DNA of 64,000 bases from Campanula takesimana (taxonomy: Eukaryota > Streptophyta > Magnoliopsida > Asterales > Campanulaceae), in the NCBI GenBank assembly GCA_026119855.1, contig JAOWBW010000355.1:460570-524569 (forward strand), given 5' to 3'. The translations under genes and the position numbers were made by a program. A model generated the notes under the pieces. That model worked only from the letters and a program-made list of their open reading frames with translations. It had not been told where the DNA came from and did not search any database. This document shows, one piece after another, positions 55,777 through 64,000 of the stretch. Position 1 is the first letter of the stretch. Each line of letters starts with the position of its first letter.

Positions 55777-55783
55777 CGGGAAA

Positions 55784-56785
55784 ATGTCTCAAGACATAGA
55801 AGTTAATTTAACTTCAGACGAAGAAATTCTTGATACCAATCAAGAAGATCTTCAGATTGAGTTTCATGAATCTAAAGAAGGGTTCAATGGACAATTCTTG
55901 CTTAGTCAAGAAAAACTATCTCAGATAAATAAATCAAAGTTATCTTTGAAGAAAGAAAGTATCTTTAGAATTCCAGCTTTAGACTTTCTAAAGAGGAAAA
56001 ATAATATCTACTACTTTGTCAGCACAAAGGAGTTACACGTAGATATTAAAGATACTAAAGGAATGGTTTATTTACCTCTAATTACTAGAGAAGAAATAAA
56101 TAAACAACTCCTAAAAATAAGCTCAAAAGTTAGACCTACTATAAGTACGGTTCATCTAGGAGCAATAGAATTTTTGTTGAAGTCTGAATTCCAAGAAGGA
56201 ATAGACAGTCCAATAAAGATGGCTCTCATTGATAATAGAATCAATGATAGAAAAGACTGCATTTTAGGAGCAGCCAGAGGAAATTTGGCATATAGAAAAT
56301 TCATGTTTTCTGTATATCCAAAATTCGAAATAAGTCTAAATACAAAAAATTTAGACCAGGTTTTATCCTTTGTACACGAATTCGAAAGGAAAAATCTTAT
56401 GAATAAGGGAGATAAAGTTTTTAGTCTCACTTATTTAGTTGCCTATGCTCTTATCAATAGTGTACATAGCATAGACTACAAGAAAAAAGAATACATAGAA
56501 CTGGAAGATGTATTCTCAGAAATAGGAAAGGTCGAAGAAAAAACATTTTCTCCGATAGAACCTCCTATTAATTCTTGGGCTATTAATATAGCTAAGAATA
56601 AACCCAGACTAGGTGAAAGACCTAGAATCAGTATTTCTAAAAATAATTTAGAAATCGGAATCTCTTCAAAAAATAAAATTGAAGAAAGAAGTGACAGAGA
56701 TCTTTTGAGATCTATGTCAAAAATGATAGAAAGTTTGGCACAAAAACTAGAAAATGATAGTCAAATGCCAAACTCCTTTGAATAA
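55784..56785 (+). CDS. Movement protein (30K superfamily), complete copy
   Basis: 333 codons, uninterrupted. The central domain has VHLGAIEFLLKSEFQEGID, PIKMALIDNRI and GNLAYRKFMFSVYPKF, matching the 30K/caulimovirus MP core with its conserved Asp-containing segment. The C-terminal helical tail (SKMIESLAQKLEN) is the usual VAP-interacting coiled coil. MP forms tubules through plasmodesmata. Its TAATG stop/start overlaps the next VAP, so no ORF II (aphid transmission factor) is present between them. Confidence 0.93.
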   Translation: MSQDIEVNLTSDEEILDTNQEDLQIEFHESKEGFNGQFLLSQEKLSQINKSKLSLKKESIFRIPALDFLKRKNNIYYFVSTKELHVDIKDTKGMVYLPLITREEINKQLLKISSKVRPTISTVHLGAIEFLLKSEFQEGIDSPIKMALIDNRINDRKDCILGAARGNLAYRKFMFSVYPKFEISLNTKNLDQVLSFVHEFERKNLMNKGDKVFSLTYLVAYALINSVHSIDYKKKEYIELEDVFSEIGKVEEKTFSPIEPPINSWAINIAKNKPRLGERPRISISKNNLEIGISSKNKIEERSDRDLLRSMSKMIESLAQKLENDSQMPNSFE

Positions 56786-57105
56786 TGGATAACGTAGTTC
56801 AGATAGAACTAGAAAAAGTCATCAAGCCTTTATTAAGAGAAAACTTAAAAAAGCTTGAAGCTGAACCTTCTACATCAGAAATCGTAGAAGTCGCAGCAGC
56901 AAAAATCATTTCTGAAATAAAGAAATGCGATTGCAATAAAGAAGTTTTTAATTTATTGCAAAAACAAGTTAATACTAATATAGTTGAAAGGAAAGAAAAT
57001 CCTGGAAAACTTTATCAGTATAGCTATCCCAACAACAGTGTTGGAAATGAAGAATTAGGAACAGGGAAAAACCCACACAGTTTAACCTGGCCACCTAAAT
57101 TCTGA
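56785..57105 (+). CDS. Virion-associated protein, second copy
   Basis: 106 codons, nearly identical to 49429-49749 with a few substitutions (second and about twentieth codons). Same TAATG and TGATG overlaps. Confidence 0.88.
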   Translation: MDNVVQIELEKVIKPLLRENLKKLEAEPSTSEIVEVAAAKIISEIKKCDCNKEVFNLLQKQVNTNIVERKENPGKLYQYSYPNNSVGNEELGTGKNPHSLTWPPKF

Positions 57106-58560
57106 TGGATATCCTAAAAATTATAGAAAAATTTTATTGGGATACCCTCAATCTAGAATCTCTTACTGATCCCTTATCAGCCAAGAAATTCGAGAAAGCC
57201 TTGGTCCTTCTAGAACTAGAGCAAAATGAAGCCTCTAAGTTAATAGAAGAAGACGAGAGCATACGTTCCCTTTTAAGGAACCTCATTAGCTGAACCTCTT
57301 AGAAACATCAGAAAGTTCAGAAAATGAAGAAATAGCAAGTTTATCATCTGATGATGATACCTTAAGCCTTCAGAGTACTATGGAAAATGTAAAAATTGGA
57401 AATACTACTCAAGAAGATATAAAGTATCAACCAGAAAATCCTCAGCCTGGCCAAGGATCTGGTAATACAGACAGTGAAAGGAAAAGGAAAAGGTCACAAA
57501 ATGACTTTTATCCTCCGACCACTGAATTCAAATTAAGTCAATCTCCTTATGGATCTAACACTTTGTTTTTAGATTGTCAGAAGGATAGAAAATATCTCAT
57601 AGATAATTGGGCAAAGGAGATGAGTTTGATAATTCAAACAAACCCCAATCAATATGAGGATCAAGAAACGGTCTTGCTACTGTTAGATCATAAAACCGCA
57701 GGAACGGTTAATAAGTTTATAAAGGAAACAAACTGGAATCCAGTTTTAAGTCCTTTAACTGCCTTTAACCAAGTGTTAAATGGTATCTATGTCATGTTCT
57801 TGGGGATAGATAACATTTTATCCACCCAAACAGAGCTAGACAGATCAAGAGAAGAAGCAAGAACCATTCTCAACAATATGCAAATTTGTGATATTTGTCA
57901 ATTAGAACAATTTTACTGTGATTATGAAAAGCATCTTTTCAACACAGGAAATCAAGGCGAATATTACAATTTCATCATTTCTTATCTTAGAAAGATTCCC
58001 CTTGTAGGAATACAATCTCTTTCTAGATTTGAAAAAGAAAAGTCAGATGTTACGCAATACAGCTTAGCATTTGCACAAAGAATAGTTAAAGAAGAGATCT
58101 CCAAGATCTGTGATTTAACAAAAAGCAAAAACAGTTTGAAAAATTTAGTCAAACTTGTTGTGCAAAACTTGTAGAACAAAGGCATACATACGGATGTACG
58201 CCCCAAACCTACAAGAAGGATACAAAAAGAAAATTCCTAAAATACAGGTATAAAAGGAAAAAGAAGCCTTTTAAACCAGGAAAATACTTTAGGAAGAAAA
58301 AACCTTTCAAACAAAACAATCAAAAGTTTTGTCCAAAAGGGAAAAAGAATTGTAGATGTTGGGTCTGCAATGAAGAAGGACATTATGCCAATGAATGTCC
58401 AAATAGGAAGCAAAACTCTCAAAGAGTCAAGTTTCTACAGGAAATAATCTCTATAGGATTAGAACCCGTAGAAGATGAATATTCTGGAAAAGAAGAAATA
58501 TACATCATAGAAATAGATCCTGGAGAATCCAGTGAAGAAATTTCTAGTGACGATGAATGA
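57105..58560 (+). pseudogene. Capsid protein, second copy, frameshifted twice
   Basis: Copy of 49749-51206. A one-base deletion in the T run near 57273 ends the first frame at 57293. The frame is open again from 57380 until a second one-base deletion in an A run near 58120 ends it at 58174. The basic segment and zinc knuckle follow in another frame. It cannot yield a full CP. Confidence 0.92.
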
Positions 58561-58789
58561 AGAATTAATTATGCCTAACATAACTAATCCTTCATCAATT
58601 TATATTCAAGGAACCATTGTGTTCAAAGGATATAAAAAGATTCGATTACATTGCTACGTTGATACAGGAGCCAGCCTCTGTATAGCAAGTAAACATGTAA
58701 TCCCATCAGAACATTGGGTTAACTCTGAAAGACCCATACAAGTTAAAATTGCTAATGGAACTTCCATTACAATTACCAAGGTTTGTAAA
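58532..58789 (+). pseudogene. Pol 5' stub, second copy
   Basis: The first about 85 codons of Pol including DTGAS, then an abrupt join at about 58789 to leader sequence equivalent to 55211. About 3.8 kb (rest of Pol, TAV, promoter) is deleted relative to the first copy. The frame runs a few codons into the leader and stops. Confidence 0.92.
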
Positions 58790-59064
58790 TTTTACCATCT
58801 TTTTATACATAATATCTCATCCATAATTACATAATTTAGTACTAAAGACACTATTCCTGTAAAACACAAAATTATAAACTTTTCGTAAAAGAAAATAAAA
58901 ACATTAAATCATGAGCATAAATGCTAGAAGTGATAGTACACCTTGGTGTATTATTGAATCTCAAAATTTGAGATATGTAGATAATTTAACTTATTTAAAT
59001 TATTTACTCCAAAAGACCCCTGAGATTATCAAATCTCAAGATAAAATTCTTATAAAATTCCTTT
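58790..59064 (+). repeat. Leader/ORF VII segment, direct copy
   Basis: Equivalent to about 55211-55487. Includes the first about 50 codons of ORF VII (ATG 58912), then breaks off at an inverted segment. Confidence 0.92.
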
Positions 59065-59065
59065 A

Positions 59066-59488
59066 TATTTGATAATCTCAGGGCTCTTTTGGAGTAAATA
59101 ATTTAAATAAGTTAAATTATCTACATATCTCAAATTTTGAGATTCAATAATACACCAAGGTGTACTATCACTTCTAGCATTTATGCTCATGATTTAATGT
59201 TTTTATTTTCTTTTACGAAAAATTTATAATTTTGTGTTTTACAGGAATATTGTCTTTAGTACTAAATTATGTAATTATGGATGAGATATTATGTATAAAA
59301 AGATGGTAAAAAGCTGTTATACCTTTCTTGAGCGTCTTCTTGTCAGTTCTGCCAATCCTTTGTCAACCACTTGGCCTGTTTCCCCTCAACGACCTCCTGT
59401 CTTAACTGGGTACTTCTGGGCACGGCTATTCAGACTGTAGACTCCAGGCTCAAACTGAACACTAACTAATGTAGACGAACAAGATTTA
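59066..59488 (-). repeat. Leader/ORF VII segment, inverted copy
   Basis: Reverse complement of about 55034-55457, covering most of the viral leader and the first about 40 codons of ORF VII. It lies between two direct copies, giving an inverted repeat with arms of about 245 bp and a loop of only about 30 nt on the left side, and a second possible pairing with 59492-59740. Confidence 0.92.
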
Positions 59489-59491
59489 TAA

Positions 59492-60043
59492 CTTTTTACC
59501 ATCTTTTTATACATAATATCTCATCCATAATTACATAATTTAGTACTAAAGACACTATTCCTGTAAAACACAAAATTATAAATTTTTCGTAAAAGAAAAT
59601 AAAAACATTAAATCATGAGCATAAATGCTAGAAGTGATAGTACACCTTGGTGTATTATTGAATCTCAAAATTTGAGATATGTAGATAATTTAACTTATTT
59701 AAATTATTTACTCCAAAAGACCCCTGAGATTATCAAATCTCAAGATAAAATTCTTATAAAATTCCTTTATTGGGATTTTCAAGAATTACAACAAGCAGGA
59801 CTAAGTCCTCTATATAATTTGACTATTAGCTGTCAAATAAATTCTTTAAAAAGAATTTTAGGTTATGATTTTATCAAACCTAATGAAGGTATATAGGCTG
59901 GAAACCAGTAACCTCTCTAAAAATAATTTATTTGAATTATTGAGACACTTCTGGATACAACGCCACGTATCTAAAATTGAGGGAAGTAATGACTCCTTCA
60001 AAGGAATAAATTCCGCAAATTTATGGATTGATCCCCATAAAAA
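59492..60043 (+). repeat. Leader/ORF VII segment, third (direct) copy
   Basis: Equivalent to about 55209-55761. Carries a complete ORF VII frame at 59615-59896 and stops four bases short of the tRNA-Met primer site, where it joins a TAV fragment. Confidence 0.92.
59615..59896 (+). CDS. ORF VII-type small protein, second intact copy
   Basis: 93 codons, one residue different from 55334-55615 near the C-terminus (a C-to-A change in the Thr/Asn codon). It has no viral promoter in front of it in the same orientation, so expression is doubtful. Confidence 0.55.
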   Translation: MSINARSDSTPWCIIESQNLRYVDNLTYLNYLLQKTPEIIKSQDKILIKFLYWDFQELQQAGLSPLYNLTISCQINSLKRILGYDFIKPNEGI

Positions 60044-60106
60044 AGCAAAAACTGCCGCTAATATTTATTGCAGGAATCAGTTGTTGCCAGAACTACATCT
60101 TGAATG
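60044..60106 (+). pseudogene. TAV scrap at the right edge of the viral insert
   Basis: About 63 bp identical to 53782-53845 (AAGCAAAAACTGCCGCTAAT...), joined to the leader copy through a short A-rich microhomology. The viral match ends at about 60106. Confidence 0.85.
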
Positions 60107-60475
60107 ACTATTATGAGTACTTTTCGGAAAGGGAATTTCGCCACAAACAAGACTCATGGACTTGCCATGATGTACGATACTTTTCGGGCATCCGAGTCCG
60201 TTTAGGGCCCGAAAACAGCCTTTTAAGTTTTAAAACAGTTATTTTTATTTTCGAATTTTATTTCCTTATTTCGTTTGTTTAGGGTTTTTCATTTTTGGTT
60301 GCCCTAGGGGTATTTAAACACTTTTATTATTCTGTAGCCGTCAGATTATTATTTTTAATTCAAAGAGTTTTCTCTTATTTTCGGTGGATTCCGAGTTTAT
60401 CTTTTCTAGGGTTTATCGCTTGTAAACTCTTGTGATTAGCGCTTGCTAATTCACGAATATCGCTTCCGTTCTGCG
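60105..60475. mobile_element. Probable truncated LTR fragment
   Basis: Starts TGACTATTATGAGTACTTTT exactly where the viral match ends. It contains ACGATACTTTTCGGGCATCC, a TATTTAAA-like box near 60310 and TAGGGTTTATCGCTTG near 60412, a texture typical of plant LTRs. No partner LTR, primer site or coding region is in the window; its right end is cut by the next MITE. Family not recognised. Confidence 0.4.
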
Positions 60476-60957
60476 TCATTTTGTCATTTTAGATGGAAAT
60501 CATCAAAAAGGTAGGCCCCAACTTGGGACTTTAATAATACTTTAGGCCCTAATTTGTAATTAACCCTTCTTTTTTTTTTTCAAAACTCAAAAATTCTAAA
60601 CTATTTTGCTGTGTCTAATTACCCTTCCTCCTCCGTCTTAAATATGATCATTACACATTCACCTTGTTTATTATGAGTAAATTTTGAATATTTTTTTTAT
60701 TGATTGTACCTATTTTAATAAAAAAATTAAGCATTTTTATTGATTGTATTATTGATAATTTATCAATAACTAACAAGTTTCAAATTTTCATTAGTCTGAT
60801 TGAATCATTCTAAAATTATTACACAAGAAAATAATTTAGAATTTTTGAGTTTTGTACAAAAACAATGGTTAATTTCAAAGTAGGGCTTGAAGTATTATTA
60901 AAGTCCCCAATTGAGGCCTGACTTTTTGACGATTTCCATTCGAAATGACAAAAATAC
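60476..60957. mobile_element. MITE-like element with TIRs of about 95 bp
   Basis: The left arm holds TTTTGTCATTTTAGATGGAA and GGGACTTTAATAATACTTTA. The right arm has the reverse complement, reading TTTTGTCATTTCGAATGGAA and GGGGACTTTAATAATACTTC from the other end. The centre is AT-rich and non-coding. No clear duplication was found. Confidence 0.75.
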
Positions 60958-61007
60958 CCTCACTCAAAGTCACATGCAACGCACATGTTCACTTAACGGT
61001 GTTTTTG

Positions 61008-61150
61008 GATGGAAATCGTCAAAAACCCCTAATTTGGGCAAAAACTATCAATACATGCCCTAAATCGCTAAAAAATAAAAGTCAAGCCCCGATTGGGGAC
61101 GTCATATAAGACTTTAGTCCCTAATTTGTAATTAACCTTTATTAAGCTTG
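61008..61150 (+). repeat. Partial relative of the 60476-60957 MITE
   Basis: GATGGAAATCGTCAAAAACC followed by GGGGACGTCATATAAGACTT and CCCTAATTTGTAATTAACC repeats the outer arm of the preceding element with changes. Only one arm is present. Confidence 0.65.
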
Positions 61151-61281
61151 TACCTAACCTATTAATATATTTTTTCAATAACCCTAACTCACATGAAATA
61201 GACTGACTCTCTTTTGTAACATAAATTTTTATTTGAACAGATGAAAAGTTTGTATCGAAAAATAAAATCTATTGCATTTTA

Positions 61282-61550
61282 ATGAACATTTACATTGCTA
61301 GTATATTGTGTGAAGTCACATGGTCATTCACTATACCCGGGCGTCATGACAGACCCGTCAGCATTGCCCGAGACAGCTGCAAGTCTGCAACGGCTACATA
61401 TATGCACTTTTTGCCACGATTCAAACGGTTTGAGGCACCAAAGGCCTCTTGGCCTAGCTGTATGTGTGAGTGGGTAAAGGGTCTTCCTTACGGGGGTCAT
61501 CAATACAACATGATGGAAATTTTCTGATCTGGTACCAGACTTTAAAAAAA
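61282..61550. other. Unidentified gene-like fragment
   Basis: GC-richer than its surroundings, with open frames of 81 (+), 60 (+) and 76 (-) codons that overlap. None shows a domain I know. The block may be a captured or retroposed exon; it ends near an A-rich tract (61543-61563). Confidence 0.3.
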
Positions 61551-63114
61551 ACAAAAAAAAAAACGGTTTGAGGCTTTAAATTTTTTGTTTTTTATTTTTA
61601 TTTTTTTAAAGAGAGACTTTGAGTTCATTGCCAAGGGAAAGAGAGACTTTGAGTTAAGTAATGCATATCTATATGGAACCTTCAAAATTCACTCGTCTGA
61701 ATTTTTTATCTAGCTGTTTGAAAATAAAATTAGTTATTAAGCTTTATTTTTATTTATTTGTATCCGTCCTATACTAATGGTTACTTATTTTCATTTTGAG
61801 CGGCTCATACTAATGGTTACTTACTCAAAATATTCAATTTTCTCTCTCATACCCACTCTTAACAACTAATCCATTCGTTTCGAAATACATGACGTTTTAG
61901 GAGTTAAATTTTGTTTCAAAATATTTGACATTTTACTATTGGGCCAACTACCATTTAGTCCCTCAACCTAATAAAAATTACCACCTAGGACAAGGAATTT
62001 ACAATATTACCACCTAGTCCAAAGGTTATTAAAAGGACACTCATGCCCTTAATAAATAATGAAAAATTACATTAATGTCACTCTCTCCATCATTTCACTT
62101 TCTCTCTCCAACCACCATGACCATCTTTGACCACACATCCCAACCACGTCCGGTGACCATTTTCCGGCGACCACCTCCGGCGACTATTTCCCGGCGACCA
62201 CCTCCGGCAACAAATTTTTCGGTGACTATTCTAGATTTGAAATACATAAATTAAAGCATATATAACTATTTATAATCTGATAAATAAATAGTACTTATTG
62301 ATTTGTTAGTTTTGTTGTATAACATTTTATATGCATTAATTAAAAAAATGACTTGATTTAGTACACTATATTACTTTTTTTGTGCAACACTTAAGATTTA
62401 TTGAAAAACTGAAAATGAGACTTACAATCAACTAAAAATATTTGAAAAACAAAGTTTTATGATGACAACTAATTTAAATTATAATTATCATCAGATATAA
62501 ATAAACTTTAAAAACTAAATAGTACATAAGTTCACGTGCGGAGTACGGGTTATGGACTAGTGTTAAATAAAACTTCCGAACGTTAAGATATCTACTAAAC
62601 GTGTAGCTAACCTATAGTATTTGCCATAATCAAAATACCTCGAGACGATGAACTACTTAAATGAAAAACAAAAACTTGTGAGAGACGGGTCATATTGAGA
62701 GAGCAAATGGTTTACACTGGTTTACACTGCCTTTATGGGGCAAGGCAAGCTATTTCCTTTTTTAACGAGACTCATATCACGTGTGAGACCGTTTCACATA
62801 GGGATGGCAATCTGTCTGAACCCGCTCCGTATCCGGGATAGTCGGCACCGCAGCGGGGCGGGTTTGGTAGTTTTTTTTTCAAAACAACCCGCGGGCCCCT
62901 GCCCCGTATACAAATATATGCAGTAAATTACTATAAATGTGTTGTAATTGTATACTTTGGGTGTGAATATGATGATTGAAAATAGAGCTTTGGACCCTAG
63001 GCCCCCTTGGCGAGATCAAAATTCCATGAAAACCCACAGTTAAATCAAAAACCCAAGTAAACCCATTCATGTTTAAAAGGCATATTTACCCCTAGGAGTT
63101 GAATATCACTTTTT
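61551..63114. other. AT-rich intergenic DNA with small repeats
   Basis: Contains a short tandem CCGGCGACCACCTCCGGCGA block at 62150-62215, two copies of CATACTAATGGTTACTTA near 61772-61830, and GGGATGGCAATCTGTCTGAA with GCGGGGCGGGTTTGG near 62800-62870 (resembles hAT-type MITE ends; tentative). No gene seen. Confidence 0.4.
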
Positions 63115-63830
63115 TGGTCAAATGTCAGTCAAACTATTATAACTAACGTATAAGACATGCTCTACTCTTATAATTAGAGTATAAAAGTCATTTTTTTCAC
63201 TTTTTCCAACTATTAATAAAAAAATAAATAATAATAATTTTTGGTCAAATCCGGTCAAACTCTTTTAACTGACGTATAAGACCTGCTCTACTCTTATAAT
63301 TAGAGTATAAGAGTCAATTTTTTCACTTTTTCCAACTTTTAATAAAAAAATATTTTTTTGTCAAATCTGGTCAAACTCTTGTAACTTACGTATAAGACCT
63401 GCTCTACTCTTATAATTAGAGTATAAGAGTCAATTTTTTTCACTTTTTCCAACTTTTAATAAAAAAAATATATTTTTTGGTCAAATCCGGTCAAACTCTT
63501 ATAACTGACGTATAAGACCTGCTCTACTCTTATAATTAGAGTATAAGAGTCATTTTGTTTTTCACTTTTTCCAACTTTTAATAAAAAAAAATAATATTTT
63601 TTTGTTAAGTTCGATTAAACTCTTATAACTGACGTATAAGACCTTCTCTACTCTTATAATTAGAGTATAAGAGTCATTTTTTTCACTTTTTCCAACTATT
63701 AATAAAAAAAATATTTTTTAGTCAAATCCGGTCAAACTCTTATAACTGACGTATAAGACCTGCTATACTCTTATAATTAGAGTATAGGAGTCAATTTTTT
63801 TCACTTTTTCCAACTTTAAAAAAAAAATAG
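63115..63830 (+). repeat. Tandem repeat, unit about 117-122 bp, six copies
   Basis: Units contain GGTCAAATCCGGTCAAACTC, AACTGACGTATAAGACCTGC and an inverted repeat (CTCTTATA and TATAAGAG around ATTAGAG), then TTTTTCACTTTTTCCAACTT and an A/T run. Copies begin near 63116, 63242, 63357, 63478, 63600 and 63718. Non-coding minisatellite or satellite fragment. Confidence 0.9.
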
Positions 63831-64000
63831 GAAAAATTGCACCAAAAGTCATCCAACTATTAGCGAAGAGTGGATTTGATCACTCAACTCATATTTTTTG
63901 CATTTAGTAGCCTGAACTAATTTTTTTGTGCGTTCATGATCAATATAACTAACGGCATCCCCTTTTTTTCGTTAAATAGTCATGTGTAATCCATATGACT

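Larger units (their letters stand above)
49031..60106 (+). mobile_element. Endogenous caulimovirus insert, partly duplicated and rearranged
   Basis: Gene order from the left: MP 3' end, VAP, CP, Pol, TAV, promoter, ORF VII, MP, then VAP and CP again, a Pol stub, and rearranged leader pieces. Equivalent positions in the first and second copies are 7,354-7,356 bp apart, so the source genome was about 7.36 kb and the insert exceeds one unit. The organisation, VAP and viroplasmin-type TAV place it in or near genus Caulimovirus (inferred). The left junction is about 49031 inside MP; the right junction is about 60106 inside a TAV scrap. No host duplication was seen, as expected for pararetrovirus integration by end joining. 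Confidence 0.95.

Noticed and set aside
61282..61554. Three overlapping open frames as a real gene
   Set aside because: No domain, both strands equally open, moderate GC alone explains it; kept only as an unidentified fragment.

Overview
The window is flowering-plant nuclear DNA, most likely a eudicot. Evidence is a five-exon AT-rich gene with GT-AG introns, Copia and Ty3 retrotransposons primed by initiator tRNA-Met, Mutator-like elements with long terminal inverted repeats (TIRs), Stowaway MITEs, and an integrated caulimovirus. The species cannot be named from the sequence. Almost everything is mobile or viral DNA; the one clear host gene lies at 42.4-46.8 kb.

Layout. (1) 1-1.94 kb: a repeat array built on a 'GTATCCAAGTG' motif, in inverted arms around a 0.33-kb spacer. 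(2) 2,095-21,247: an old minus-strand Copia element (A; TSD CCCAG). Inside its integrase region sits a plus-strand Sirevirus-like Copia element (B, 4,991-18,035; TSD GTTAT), and B is itself interrupted by a 1.39-kb solo-LTR-like insertion (TSD AATCT). Downstream of pol, B carries its own promoter, a 606-bp intron and a broken reading frame of about 950 codons. (3) 22,238-35,158 and 35,170-41,696: two Mutator-like elements (E1, E2) with the same GAGTAAACC ends, inserted one base apart in the same 11-bp AT-rich target. E1 is split by a young, apparently intact Ty3 chromovirus of Tekay type (C, 22,306-33,512; TSD TAAAT). E2 carries a FAR1/MULE transposase-like gene and a second member of the solo-LTR-like family. 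(4) 42,402-46,806: an intact DUF4378 protein gene of 991 codons with three tiny Stowaway MITEs in its introns. (5) 47.8-48.8 kb: a LINE remnant and a MITE with 9-bp TSD. (6) 49,031-60,106: an endogenous caulimovirus, more than one genome unit long (spacing about 7,356 bp), with VAP, CP, Pol, TAV, ORF VII and MP but no ORF II, followed by a deleted, frameshifted second copy and an inverted duplication of the leader. (7) 60.1-64 kb: LTR and MITE fragments and a tandem repeat of about 120 bp.

How the parts act together. Element ages can be ordered from nesting and by-eye LTR divergence: A is oldest, B is inside A, the solo LTR is inside B, and C is youngest (about a dozen LTR mismatches in 2,659 bp). 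The viral insert has a complete set of cis signals (as-1-like and TATA promoter, poly(A) signal, tRNA-Met primer site). Its pol has a stop codon at the catalytic YVDD box, and its 3' part is arranged so that a transcript would fold into a long hairpin. All calls are from reading the sequence; no database search was run.
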